A stretch of DNA of 64,000 nt from contig JBNGCX010000008.1 of the NCBI GenBank assembly GCA_049974865.1, forward strand, positions 1 through 64,000, written 5' to 3'. Both the position numbers and the translations under genes were made by a program. The first letter of the stretch is position 1, and each line of letters opens with the position of its first letter. Under the pieces are notes generated by a model. The model made no database searches. It had not been told where the DNA came from and saw only the letters and a list, made by a program, of their open reading frames with translations. Source of the stretch: JAGSOU01 sp049974865 (GTDB lineage: Bacteria; Pseudomonadota; Alphaproteobacteria; Rhodobacterales; Rhodobacteraceae). Below are positions 31,795-40,546 of this stretch, one piece after another.

Positions 31795-33775
31795 CGGTGG
31801 CCCCTGCTTCGGTTGCGCTGTCGGTTGGGGTGACGGTTTCGTCCTCGGGTCCGGCCTGCTCCGGCACCGGCCCAGGCCCCGCGTCGGTCCCGGCCTCGCC
31901 TTCGGCCGGTGCCCCGGTTGCTCCGGCACCTTCGCCCGCCACCTCGGTGGCGGGCTCGGGCCGGATCAGGCGGAACTCGATCCGGCGGTTGGCCTCGCGG
32001 CCTTCCTCGGTGTCGTTGTCGGCGATGGGCCGGGTTTCGCCATAGCCCCGGGCGGTGAGGTTGCTGGTCAGGATGCGCCGCGCCAGCAGCGCCGAAAGCA
32101 CGCCCTCGGCGCGACTCTGGCTGAGCTGCAGGTTCATTTCCTCGCGGCCCTGCGAATCGGTATGGCCGCCGATCTCCATCTTCGCGTCGGGGCAGTCGCG
32201 CAGCACTTGCGCGATGCGGTCGACCACCCGCAGGGACTCGCCCTCGACGGTGACCGAGCCGGGCGCGAAGGTAATCTTCTGCTCCTCCAGGATGGCGTTG
32301 ACGCGGGCGACGCATTCCTCGGGCGTGGGTTGGGTGTTCTCCGGCTCGGGCGGGGCGACGTAGGATACGTCGATGTTGAAATTCTGGGCCTCGCCCAGCT
32401 TGTCGGCAAAGAGGCGGGCGATTCGGGCATTGGCCTCTTCATCGCTGGTGGTGCCGTGCAGTTCGACGAAATCGGGCTGCATGACGACCGAGCCGTTCTG
32501 GAGGTCGGACAGGGCCTCGAGGCTGGTCAGCACGCGCAGCGGCCAGCCCTCGGGCAACTCGGGGTCGAGGCGCATGGCGGCATAGACATTGTCGAGGCCG
32601 AAGCGCGAACGCGCGTAGCTCTCGGTGGCCGCGCGCACCAGCTCGTCCGGAACGCGGCCGCGCAACTGCACCAGCCCCTCGGGGCTGAGGGTGGCGACGA
32701 ATTCGGGCGGGCCGTCGCCCTCGCCCGTGCCGTCGATCTTCACCGGCTCGGGCTTGACCGCGTGCAGCGAGAAGACCTCGGGCAGGGCCGCCTCGGTCTC
32801 GCCCGCCACGCGGTCGAAAAGCGCCTGCTCGGTGCCTTCCAGCGCCACGAGGGTCACGTCGGCGTCCGACAGCGTCAGCGTGCCGCCGCCCAGCGCCGCA
32901 AGCCCCTCGATCCCCACCTCGACCGCCTTGGCCCAGTTGGGCGAGGGCACGCCGAGGCCGATGGTGCAGTCGGCGCCCCCGTCGAGCCCGGCCTTGCGCG
33001 CGGCGGCGAGGATGCGCTCGCGCGCGGCCTCGGTATCGGCCGAGCAGGCGTCGAACCGCGCGCCGGACTCGTCGATGATGAAGCGCAGGGTGAAGGGCGT
33101 GATCACCGGGCGCGGGGCCGAGATGTCGAGCTCCAGGTTCAGCCCCTCGGGCACGGCGGAACGCAGTTCGCCCTCCAGCTTGCGTTTCTCCTTGCCGCTG
33201 TCGGTGATGGCGATGGCGTGCAGCTCGTCGGCGGAGATGGAGATCTTCGAGCGGGGCAGTTTCTCCAACGCCTCGAGGCCGAAGCGCACCGCCTCGTCCC
33301 AGCCCGCGGGCGGGTCGAACTTGGCGGTCTCCAGCAGGTCGGTCACCGGCGCGCCGCGGACGGCGTCGCGCACGTCCTTCAGGAGGGCCTCGCGATCCAT
33401 GCCCGCCGGGATCAGGCCGACCAGGGACACGCCATTGTCGTTGCGCAGCAGCTCCACCGAGAAGCGCGGCGCGGTGATTGGCTGCGAGGGCGTCACCTGC
33501 ATGTCGTCGATCACGCGGGAGGAGTCGACAATGGTTCCGGTGATCGACAGCGCGCGGAAGCGGGTGGCCTCGCTGGGGGCGGTGCCGGACAGGTGCACGA
33601 GCAGCCCGTCGGGCGCGACCTCGGCCCAGTCGACGCCCTCGGCGGCCAGGGCCTGCTGGATTTCGGATGCGGCGCGGTTCTCGATCACGTTGACGGCGAC
33701 AACCGCGCTGAGGACGGACAAGAGGGCCGCGATGACGACCGCCGCGACGGCGATCAGGTTGGCAGACAGGCGCAT
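31781..33775 (-). CDS. OmpA-family protein with BON-like repeats
   Basis: The 664-residue protein has an N-terminal hydrophobic anchor (NLIAVAAVVIAALLSVLSAVVAV), then several BON-like repeats (for example VDWAEVAPDGLLVHLSGTAPSEA, and VQLRGRVPDELVRAATESYARSRFG). A C-terminal OmpA peptidoglycan-binding domain follows, with KMEIGGHTDSQGREEMNLQLSQSRAEGV and GYGETRPIADNDTEEGREANRRIEF. The tail is an acidic Ala/Glu/Pro-rich linker. It probably tethers an envelope assembly to peptidoglycan; the exact role is unknown. Confidence 0.87.
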   Translation of the reverse strand: MRLSANLIAVAAVVIAALLSVLSAVVAVNVIENRAASEIQQALAAEGVDWAEVAPDGLLVHLSGTAPSEATRFRALSITGTIVDSSRVIDDMQVTPSQPITAPRFSVELLRNDNGVSLVGLIPAGMDREALLKDVRDAVRGAPVTDLLETAKFDPPAGWDEAVRFGLEALEKLPRSKISISADELHAIAITDSGKEKRKLEGELRSAVPEGLNLELDISAPRPVITPFTLRFIIDESGARFDACSADTEAARERILAAARKAGLDGGADCTIGLGVPSPNWAKAVEVGIEGLAALGGGTLTLSDADVTLVALEGTEQALFDRVAGETEAALPEVFSLHAVKPEPVKIDGTGEGDGPPEFVATLSPEGLVQLRGRVPDELVRAATESYARSRFGLDNVYAAMRLDPELPEGWPLRVLTSLEALSDLQNGSVVMQPDFVELHGTTSDEEANARIARLFADKLGEAQNFNIDVSYVAPPEPENTQPTPEECVARVNAILEEQKITFAPGSVTVEGESLRVVDRIAQVLRDCPDAKMEIGGHTDSQGREEMNLQLSQSRAEGVLSALLARRILTSNLTARGYGETRPIADNDTEEGREANRRIEFRLIRPEPATEVAGEGAGATGAPAEGEAGTDAGPGPVPEQAGPEDETVTPTDSATEAGATDEQN

Positions 33776-33840
33776 GGGGGCGTGAATTCTCCGGTGGACA
33801 TGCCGTGGGCGTTTCTAGAACCGCCGCGCGGGAATGGCAA

Positions 33841-34806
33841 TCAGAGCAGGATCACGACGGCGAGAACCAGCGCAGGGATCAGCCCGGCGTCGCGGTTGGC
33901 GCGGAACAGCCGCAGGCAGGTGGCGTTGTCGTAGATGCGCAGCCGCGAGAGCTGCCAGGACATGTGCCATCCGAACGCCCAGGCCGCGCCGATGCCGAGG
34001 AACAGCTTGAACATGCTGTCCTGCGACAACAGCGCCATGACGATGCCCGCGGTCATCAGCACCACGCTGGTCATCATGAAGCCGCGCAGCCAGGTCTTGG
34101 TGTCGTCGCCGAAGAGGCGCGCGGTGGACTTCACGCCGATCAGCGCGTCGTCCTCCTTGTCCTGGTGGGCGTAGATCGTGTCGTAGAAGATCGTCCAGGC
34201 GATGCCGGCGAGGTAGAGCAGCACCGCTGGCAGCCCGAGGCTGCCGGTATGCGCCGTCCAGGCCAGCAGCGCCCCCCAGTTGAAGGCCAGCCCGAGGAAG
34301 ATCTGCGGCCACCAGGTGAAGCGCTTGGCAAAGGGGTAGATCGCCACCAGCGCCAGGCTCGCCACCCCCAGCCCGATCGCCGCCCAGTTGAAGGTCAGCA
34401 GGATCAGGAAGGCCGCGCCGGCCTGCATGGCCATCCAGGCGCTGGCCTGTTCCACCGTGACCTGCCCCGAGGGGATCGGCCGCGAGCGGGTGCGCGCGAC
34501 CTTGTCGTCGATATCGCGGTCGGTGATGTCGTTCCAGGTGCAGCCCGCGCCACGCATCAGCCAGGCGCCCAGCCCGCAGCCGATGATGATCCACAGGTCG
34601 AACCAGCGCCAGCCGGTCGAGGCAGCGGCCAGCAGCACCCCCCACCAGCAGGGCAGCAGCAGCAGCCAGGTGCCGATGGGCCGGTCGGCGCGGCTGAGGC
34701 GCAGGTAGGGGCGCGTCCAGGCCGGGGCGTAGCTGTCGACCCAATTGCCGCTGACGGCGTCGTAAACCTGGCCTTCGGGCTCTGGCGTTTGGCTGGTGTC
34801 GGACAT
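33841..34806 (-). CDS. ubiA: 4-hydroxybenzoate polyprenyltransferase
   Basis: UbiA (321 residues) prenylates 4-hydroxybenzoate in ubiquinone synthesis. The first Asp-rich motif is CTWNDITDRDIDDKVARTRSRPI, and the second is TIFYDTIYAHQDKEDDALIGVKSTA. About eight membrane helices are visible. The ATG at 34806 is only 12 bases from the divergent rsmE start, so each gene's promoter must lie within the other's coding region. The polyprenyl diphosphate synthase near 63 kb could supply the tail. Confidence 0.95.
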   Translation of the reverse strand: MSDTSQTPEPEGQVYDAVSGNWVDSYAPAWTRPYLRLSRADRPIGTWLLLLPCWWGVLLAAASTGWRWFDLWIIIGCGLGAWLMRGAGCTWNDITDRDIDDKVARTRSRPIPSGQVTVEQASAWMAMQAGAAFLILLTFNWAAIGLGVASLALVAIYPFAKRFTWWPQIFLGLAFNWGALLAWTAHTGSLGLPAVLLYLAGIAWTIFYDTIYAHQDKEDDALIGVKSTARLFGDDTKTWLRGFMMTSVVLMTAGIVMALLSQDSMFKLFLGIGAAWAFGWHMSWQLSRLRIYDNATCLRLFRANRDAGLIPALVLAVVILL

Positions 34807-34818
34807 AAGGTCGCCCCC

Positions 34819-35553
34819 ATGAATGAGAAAGCATCGGCAAAAGTCAGGCTCTATGTAGAGCACCCGCTTGGTGCGGGGCAAACGGTTCCTCTGACCCGGG
34901 ACCAGGCGCATTACCTGTTCGGGGTGATGCGGCTGGGCGTGGGCGATGGCGTTTTGCTGTTCGACGGGGCGCATGGCGAGTGGTTGGCCGAGGTCGAGGA
35001 GGCGGGCAAGCGCGGCGGAGTCCTGGCTTGCCGAGAGCAGACGAGGCCGCAGCAGAACCCGCCCGACCTGTGGCTGCTGTTCGCGCCCATCAAGAAGGCG
35101 CGCACCGATTTCATAGTCGAGAAGGCCGCCGAGATGGGGGCGGCCCGGATCTGCCCGGTGCAGACCGATTTTACCAATGCCGAACGCATCCGCCGCGACC
35201 GGCTGCAGGCCCACGCGGTGGAGGCGGCCGAGCAATGCGGCGGCACCTTCGTGCCGGAGGTGGCGGAGTTGCAGAAGCTGGACCGGGTGCTGGCGGACTG
35301 GCCTGCCGACCGACAGCTTATGTTCTGCGACGAGGCGTTGGTGGGCGCGCGCGCCGCGCTGGAGGGCGCGGAGGGCGGCAAATGGGCGGTCCTGATCGGC
35401 CCCGAGGGCGGGTTCTCGCCCGCCGAGCGCGCCCGGCTGCGCGGCCTGCCCTTCGCCCATGCAGTCAGCCTAGGCCCGCGCATCCTGCGCGCCGACACGG
35501 CGGCCGTGGCCGCGCTGACCCTGTGGCAATCCACGCTGGGGGACTGGCGGTGA
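34819..35553 (+). CDS. rsmE: 16S rRNA (uracil-1498-N3)-methyltransferase
   Basis: RsmE (244 residues) is a SPOUT-class methyltransferase acting on the 30S subunit. The N-terminal PUA-like part reads RLYVEHPLGAGQTVPLTRDQAHYLFGVMR; the knotted C-terminal domain has VLIGPEGGFSPAERARL and VSLGPRILRADTAAVAAL, the S-adenosylmethionine site. AAGG lies about eight bases upstream of the ATG. The GTG of the next gene overlaps its stop. Confidence 0.95.
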   Translation: MNEKASAKVRLYVEHPLGAGQTVPLTRDQAHYLFGVMRLGVGDGVLLFDGAHGEWLAEVEEAGKRGGVLACREQTRPQQNPPDLWLLFAPIKKARTDFIVEKAAEMGAARICPVQTDFTNAERIRRDRLQAHAVEAAEQCGGTFVPEVAELQKLDRVLADWPADRQLMFCDEALVGARAALEGAEGGKWAVLIGPEGGFSPAERARLRGLPFAHAVSLGPRILRADTAAVAALTLWQSTLGDWR

Positions 35554-36068
35554 GCCTGATCCGGCCAGAGCTGCGCCGTGCCTTCTGGCGCTGGCGCGAG
35601 GTTCTGATCGGGCTGGGCGTGGCGCTGGCGGGGCTGTGGCTGTTCACCCGCGGCGGGCTGTTCTTCCAAGGGGTGGGGCTGATCGCGGGGGCGGCGGGCG
35701 CGGGGCTGGCGCTGGTGGCGCTGCGCCGGGTGCGCTTCCGCCGGCCGGCCGCGGCGCCCGGCTATGTCGAGGTGATGGAGGGGCAGATTTCCTACCTCGC
35801 GCCGGAGGCGGGCGGCTTCGCCGCGCTCAGCGAGCTGACCGAGTTGCGCCTGGTCGAGACGCCCCGCGGACGCGCCTGGCGGTTGTCGCAGGCCGGCTCT
35901 CCGCCGCTGGTGATCCCGGTGGACGCGGCGCGGGCGGAACTGCTGTTCGACGTTTTCGCCGCCCTGCCGGGGGCGGAGCCCGCGCGCATCCTCGCTGCGC
36001 TGGACGCGCCCGCGACGGCGGGCGGGATCACGGTTTGGCGACGGGCGAACCGCTTGGCCTTGACTTGA
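35550..36068 (+). CDS. Conserved membrane protein of unknown function
   Basis: The 172-residue protein starts at a GTG overlapping the rsmE stop (GTGA at 35550-35553). Two hydrophobic helices (about residues 18-34 and 38-58) are followed by a soluble domain beginning GYVEVMEGQISYLAPEAGG, with LRLVETPRGRAWRLSQAGSPPLVIPVDAARAELLFDVFAALPGAE, a pattern reminiscent of small bacterial PH-like domains. Coupling to rsmE and proximity to gshA do not indicate a role. Confidence 0.7.
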   Translation: MSLIRPELRRAFWRWREVLIGLGVALAGLWLFTRGGLFFQGVGLIAGAAGAGLALVALRRVRFRRPAAAPGYVEVMEGQISYLAPEAGGFAALSELTELRLVETPRGRAWRLSQAGSPPLVIPVDAARAELLFDVFAALPGAEPARILAALDAPATAGGITVWRRANRLALT

Positions 36069-36131
36069 GCGTCAGCACGAAGCAGGTCTTTGCCCCACGA
36101 CGTAGCGAACAGAAGATCGGAGCCCTCTTCC

Positions 36132-37502
36132 ATGTCCATTCCTCAATCCGGCGGCGGCCCGATCGAACACTACTCGCAGTTGGCCGAATACCTGGCCGAC
36201 GGCTGCAAGCCCAAGGAAGACTGGCGCATCGGCACCGAGCACGAGAAGTTCGGCTACTGCAAGGATACGCTGCGGCCGCTTCCCTACGCGGGCGAACGGT
36301 CGATCGAGGCGGTGCTGGAGGGGCTGCGCGACCGCTACGGCTGGGAGGAGCTGCGCGAGGACGGCTATCTGATCGGGCTGACCAAGGACGGCGCCAATGT
36401 CTCGCTTGAGCCGGGCGGGGCGCTGGAGCTGTCGGGCGCGCCGCTGGAGACGATCCACCAGACCTGCGACGAGGTGAACGAGCACCTGCGCGAGGTGAAA
36501 TCCATCGCCGACGAGATCGGCGTGGGCTTCATCGGCCTGGGCGCGGCGCCGATCTGGACCCATGACCAGATGCCGCTGATGCCCAAGGGCCGCTACAAGC
36601 TGATGGACGCCTACATGGACAAGGTGGGCGAGACCGGCAAATCCATGATGCGCCGCACCTGCACGGTGCAGGTGAACCTGGATTTCGGCTCCGAGGCGGA
36701 CATGGTGCAGAAGATGCGCGTGGCACTGGCGTTGCAGCCGGTGGCGACCGCGCTGTTTGCCAATTCGCCCTTCTTCGAGGGCAAGCCCAACGGCATGAAA
36801 TCCTACCGTTCCTGGGTCTGGCGGCACCTGGACCCGGCGCGCACCGGCATGCTGCCCTTCGTCTTCGACGAGGGCTTCGGGTTCGAGGCCTGGGTCGAGT
36901 ATGCGCTCGATGTGCCGATGTATTTCGTCTATCGCGACGGCAAATACATCGACGCGCTGGGCCAGTCGTTCCGCGATTTCCTGAAGGGCGAGCTGCCCGC
37001 GCTGCCCGGTGAGACGCCGACGCTGAGCGACTGGGCCGATCACCTGACCACGATCTTTCCGGAGGCGCGGATCAAGAAATTCATCGAGATGCGCGGCGCC
37101 GATGGCGGCCCGTGGCGGCGGCTCTGCGCGCTGCCGGCCTTCTGGGTGGGGCTGACCTATGACCAGGGCGCGCTGGACGCGGCCTGGGACCTGGTGAAGG
37201 GCTGGGACGCCGAGACCCGCGAGGCCTGGCGCGTGGGGGCCTCGGAAAAGGGCCTGCAGGCCGAGGTCGGCGGCCGCACCATGCAGGACCTCGCACGCGA
37301 GGTGCTGGACATCGCGCGCTCGGGGCTCAAGGCGCGGGCGCGGCCGGGGTTGGGCGGCATGGTGGCCGACGAGCGCCACTTCCTGCACGCGCTGGAGGAC
37401 AGCGTGGAAACCGGCAAGACCCCCGCCGACGAGCTGCTGGAGCACTACCATGGCGTCTGGGACGGCGACCTGACCCGGATCTACGGCGAGTTCAGCTACT
37501 GA
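36132..37502 (+). CDS. gshA: Glutamate-cysteine ligase (plant/alphaproteobacterial type)
   Basis: The 456-residue enzyme makes gamma-glutamylcysteine, the first step of glutathione synthesis. It is of the class shared by alphaproteobacteria and plants: WRIGTEHEKFGY near residue 30, YLIGLTKDGANVSLEPGGALELSGAPL, TCTVQVNLDFGSEADM, NGMKSYRSWVWRHLDPARTG and the C-terminal RIYGEFSY. The ATG at 36132 was chosen because the conserved N-terminus begins there. Confidence 0.95.
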   Translation: MSIPQSGGGPIEHYSQLAEYLADGCKPKEDWRIGTEHEKFGYCKDTLRPLPYAGERSIEAVLEGLRDRYGWEELREDGYLIGLTKDGANVSLEPGGALELSGAPLETIHQTCDEVNEHLREVKSIADEIGVGFIGLGAAPIWTHDQMPLMPKGRYKLMDAYMDKVGETGKSMMRRTCTVQVNLDFGSEADMVQKMRVALALQPVATALFANSPFFEGKPNGMKSYRSWVWRHLDPARTGMLPFVFDEGFGFEAWVEYALDVPMYFVYRDGKYIDALGQSFRDFLKGELPALPGETPTLSDWADHLTTIFPEARIKKFIEMRGADGGPWRRLCALPAFWVGLTYDQGALDAAWDLVKGWDAETREAWRVGASEKGLQAEVGGRTMQDLAREVLDIARSGLKARARPGLGGMVADERHFLHALEDSVETGKTPADELLEHYHGVWDGDLTRIYGEFSY

Positions 37503-37738
37503 AAAGGCCCCTCCGCGCGGCCAGCCCGCGGCCGGATGTGGCGCAGGGCGCTCTTGGATACTGTCCGCACCTCCGTGTGTTGGATCGTTGCGCCGGTCCG
37601 CCCGGAACCAAGCCGAAGGCGCCGGGCAGGCGCTTGCCCGGCTTGCGTTGCGCGGTTGGGAAATGCCGGATTGGGCTCGGAGTTGCCGTTCGCTGCGCGC
37701 CGTTCACCGCACGACGCACTGGGCTTGCACGTGCGGGC
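37503..37738. other. Intergenic region with a GC hairpin
   Basis: No gene is supported in these 236 bases between convergent gshA and plsY. The only structure seen is GCCGGGCA-GGCGCT-TGCCCGGC at 37621-37642, a perfect 8-bp stem with a 6-base loop, possibly a terminator or REP-like element. Confidence 0.4.
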
Positions 37739-38347
37739 CTATTTCTTCTGCCCGATCTTGGGTTCGGTGCCGGCCTTCAGCCGTTGCAGGTTCTGCCAGT
37801 GGCGGGCGTAGATCAGCACCGTTAGCGCGCCGCCCAGCAGCAGCAACTCGCCCCGCTCGAAGACCATCATCCACAACGGCGCGGTCGCCGCCGCGACCAG
37901 TGCCGAGAGCGAGGAATAGCGCGTGACCAGCGCCACCAGCAGCCAGGTGCCGCAGGCGGCCAGCCCCACCGGCCAGGCCAGCGCCAGCAGCGTACCCAGG
38001 AAGGTGGCAACCCCCTTGCCGCCCTTGAACCCCAGGTAGACCGGGAAGAGATGGCCCAAAAAGGCCGCCAGCCCCGCCACCTGCGCCGCATCCTCGCCCA
38101 CCGCGGCGCGGGCGATGAGCACGGCGAAGCCGCCCTTGCCCGCGTCCAGCACCAGCGTCAGGAAGGCCGCCAGCCGGTTGCCCGTGCGCAGCACGTTGGT
38201 GGCCCCGATGTTGCCCGAGCCGATCTTGCGCAGGTCGCCCAACCCGAACAGCCGCGCCATGACCATGCCGAAAGGCACCGCGCCGAGCAGGTAGCCCAGC
38301 AGCGCGGTTGCGGCCAGGATCAGGGGCGGGGTGACGACCTCAGGCAT
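37739..38347 (-). CDS. plsY: Glycerol-3-phosphate acyltransferase
   Basis: PlsY (202 residues from the ATG at 38347) transfers acyl groups from acyl-phosphate to glycerol-3-phosphate, the first step of phospholipid synthesis. Motifs GSGNIGATNVLRTGN and FKGGKGVATFLG mark the active site, and LLGYLLGAVPFGMVMARL the N-terminal helix. Its start overlaps the end of the PyrX-type gene by eight bases, making it the last gene of the pyrB cluster. Confidence 0.94.
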   Translation of the reverse strand: MPEVVTPPLILAATALLGYLLGAVPFGMVMARLFGLGDLRKIGSGNIGATNVLRTGNRLAAFLTLVLDAGKGGFAVLIARAAVGEDAAQVAGLAAFLGHLFPVYLGFKGGKGVATFLGTLLALAWPVGLAACGTWLLVALVTRYSSLSALVAAATAPLWMMVFERGELLLLGGALTVLIYARHWQNLQRLKAGTEPKIGQKK

Positions 38348-39614
38348 GGGCGAAGACCTCGCGCCCGGCGACATAGGTACGCAGCACCCGGCCCTGCATC
38401 CGCGCCTCGTCGAACGGCGTGTTCTTGGATTTCGAGCGCAGCTTGAACCGGTCCAGCACGAAGGGCGTGTCGGGATCGAACAGTACCAGGTCGGCGGGCG
38501 CCCCGGCGCTCAGCCGCCCCGTGGCCAGCCCCAGCCGGCGCGAGGGGTTCAGCGACAGCGCGCGGAACAGCGTCGGCAGGTCCAGCGCGCCCGCGTGGTA
38601 GAGGCGCATGGAGGCGGGCAGGATGGTTTCCAGCCCAACCGCGCCCGAGGCGGCCTCTTCGAAGGGCAGGCGCTTCGATTCCTCGTCCTGCGGCGTGTGC
38701 ATCGAGCAGATCACGTCGATCAGGCCGCTGCCCACCGCCTCGACCAGGGCCAGCCGGTCCTCCTCGGCGCGCAGCGGCGGCTTGACCTTGAAGAAGGTGC
38801 GGTAGTCGCCGACGTCCAGCTCGTTCAGCGTCAGGTGGTGGATCGAGACCCCCGCCGTCACGTCCAGCCCGTTTGCCTTGGCGCGCTCCAGCGCGGGCAG
38901 GGCGCGGGCGGTAGTGATCTGGTCGGCGTGGTATATCACGCCCGTCATCTCGACCAGCGCCAGGTCACGGTCCAGCGCCATGCGCTCGGCCATGGCCGAG
39001 ACCGCGGGCAGGCCCTTGAGCGAGGCGAACTTGCCGCTGGTCACCGCCGCGCCGCGCGACAGGCCCGGTTCCTGCGGGTGAAGGATGACCAGAGCGCCCA
39101 GGCTGCGGGCATAGGTCATGGCGCGGCTCAGCACCTTGGTGTTCTCGACCACCTTGTCGCCGTCGGTGAAGGCCACCGCGCCGGCATCCATCAGGAAGCT
39201 CAGCTCGACCATCTCGGCGCCCTCGCGGCCCTTGGTCAGCGCGGCCATCGGCTTGATCCGCACGGGGGCTGCCTCGCGCGCGCGGCGGGTGACGAATTCC
39301 AGCGTTTCGGGCGTGTCGATGGCGGGCGCGGTGTCGGGCCGGGTGACCATCGTGGTCACGCCGCCCGCGGCCGCGGCGAGACCGGCCGAGCGGAAGGATT
39401 CCTTGTGCCGCTCGCCCGGTTCGCAGACCTTGACGCCGATATCGACGATGCCGGGGGCCAGGCATTTCCCGCCGCAGTCGATCACGCTGTCGGCCTGCGG
39501 GGGCGTGCCGTCGCCGGTGGCGCCGATGGCCTCGTCCTCGATCAGCAGCCAGCCACGGGTTTCGGTGCCGGCCTCGGGGTCGATCAGGCGGACGTTTTTC
39601 AGAAGCGATTTCAT
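38340..39614 (-). CDS. pyrX: Dihydroorotase-like protein, probably non-catalytic (PyrX/PyrC' type)
   Basis: The 424-residue protein aligns end to end with type I dihydroorotases, but the metal-binding DxHxH motif reads DIGVK (residues 58-62) and the canonical catalytic DHAPH segment reads MHTPQ. A third metal His also appears lost (ADQITT in place of HxST). IHHL and ILH are kept. Such proteins (PyrC' of Pseudomonas, PyrX) serve as structural partners of aspartate carbamoyltransferase. pyrB lies in the same cluster, which supports this. The ATG overlaps the stop of the PH-domain gene. A working pyrC should exist elsewhere. Confidence 0.85.
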   Translation of the reverse strand: MKSLLKNVRLIDPEAGTETRGWLLIEDEAIGATGDGTPPQADSVIDCGGKCLAPGIVDIGVKVCEPGERHKESFRSAGLAAAAGGVTTMVTRPDTAPAIDTPETLEFVTRRAREAAPVRIKPMAALTKGREGAEMVELSFLMDAGAVAFTDGDKVVENTKVLSRAMTYARSLGALVILHPQEPGLSRGAAVTSGKFASLKGLPAVSAMAERMALDRDLALVEMTGVIYHADQITTARALPALERAKANGLDVTAGVSIHHLTLNELDVGDYRTFFKVKPPLRAEEDRLALVEAVGSGLIDVICSMHTPQDEESKRLPFEEAASGAVGLETILPASMRLYHAGALDLPTLFRALSLNPSRRLGLATGRLSAGAPADLVLFDPDTPFVLDRFKLRSKSKNTPFDEARMQGRVLRTYVAGREVFAHA

Positions 39615-40154
39615 GCGGCCCCTCTCTGGATGTCGCGCATCAGGCGATAGACCTGATCGCCCTCGGCAATGCGTTCGAACCCGATATCGACGCGGGTCGA
39701 GCCGTTCTTGGTGCGGCGGTATTCGTGACCGAACCAGACCGAGGCCGGGTCGCCCGGATCGTAGCGCAGCGCCGTGTCGTCGGTGATCGGATAGCTTTTC
39801 AACTGCCTGCCCTTCAAGGGCAGGTCGGTGGCGATGAAGGCGCGGCGGTCGGTCAGCGTGTACCAGCTGTGCCGCCGGCGGAAGGCGTTCCAGAAAATCG
39901 CGCCGAAGGACAGCGCCACGCCCACCGAGAAATGGATCAGGCCGAAGGCCCAGAACATCCCCCCCCGCCTGCGCGGCCATCACCATCCAGAACAGCGCGA
40001 AACCGGCGAAGGCCAGCCCGAACAGGAACAGCGCCATGTTGCGCGGCCGCAGAACGACAGTACCGTCGGGGCGCCCCTGCCACAGGATGCGCTCGCCGGG
40101 GTCGAGGAGGCCCTCCCAGCCCGGCGCGGTTTGCGTTTGCGCGGCGGCGATCAT
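39611..40154 (-). pseudogene. PH-domain-like membrane protein gene, frameshifted at a G8 run
   Basis: The frame opens at the ATG at 40154 (MIAAAQTQTAPGWEG) and reads LLDPGERILWQGRPDG plus one membrane helix. It then meets eight consecutive G (C at 39959-39966 on the plus strand), where the frame is lost. Reading seven G joins it to MFWAFGLIHFSVGVALSF, a second helix, and a PH-like domain ending MRDIQRGAA at 39611. The whole would be about 180 residues, like relatives. The 3' part overlaps the pyrX start (ATGA), as an intact gene would. It may be a true mutation, a phase-variable tract or a sequencing error. Confidence 0.75.
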
Positions 40155-40546
40155 CCGACTCTCCGTGGAAGGGCGGCCTCGATCGCGGCCTTGGCGGCGG
40201 CGGGGTCGGACAGGAACTTGATCAGGTGCTTGTCGCCGCCGCGGGTGATGACCTGCGCGGCGCTGCCGATCACGCGCACCTTGGCGATGCCGTCCAGCGC
40301 GACGCGCCGCCCGCCGGGGCCCTCGAGGTCGGTCTCGGTGAGGGTCCAGACATGGCCCAGTTCTTCGGACATCAGATAGGCCCCGCGCACGCCGATGCCG
40401 AGGACCGCCGCCACGATGCCGACCCAGCCATGCGGGTTGCCCATGGCGTAGAGCACCGCCGTGGCCACGATGCCCCCCACTACGGCCAGCAGGACATGCG
40501 CGCGGATATAGGTGGCGCGGTCGGCGGTGAAGCGGCGCTCAGACAT
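40151..40546 (-). CDS. Small PH-domain-like membrane protein
   Basis: The 131-residue protein has two transmembrane helices (about residues 15-33 and 40-58) and a C-terminal domain (HVWTLTETDLEGPGGRRVALDGIAKVRVIGSAAQVITRGG) with the strand pattern of bacterial PH-like domains. Its stop overlaps the start of the frameshifted paralogue-like gene (ATGA at 40151-40154), and its own start lies eight bases inside pyrB's end. These genes recur between pyrB and pyrX in Rhodobacteraceae to my knowledge; their role is unknown. Confidence 0.75.
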   Translation of the reverse strand: MSERRFTADRATYIRAHVLLAVVGGIVATAVLYAMGNPHGWVGIVAAVLGIGVRGAYLMSEELGHVWTLTETDLEGPGGRRVALDGIAKVRVIGSAAQVITRGGDKHLIKFLSDPAAAKAAIEAALPRRVG

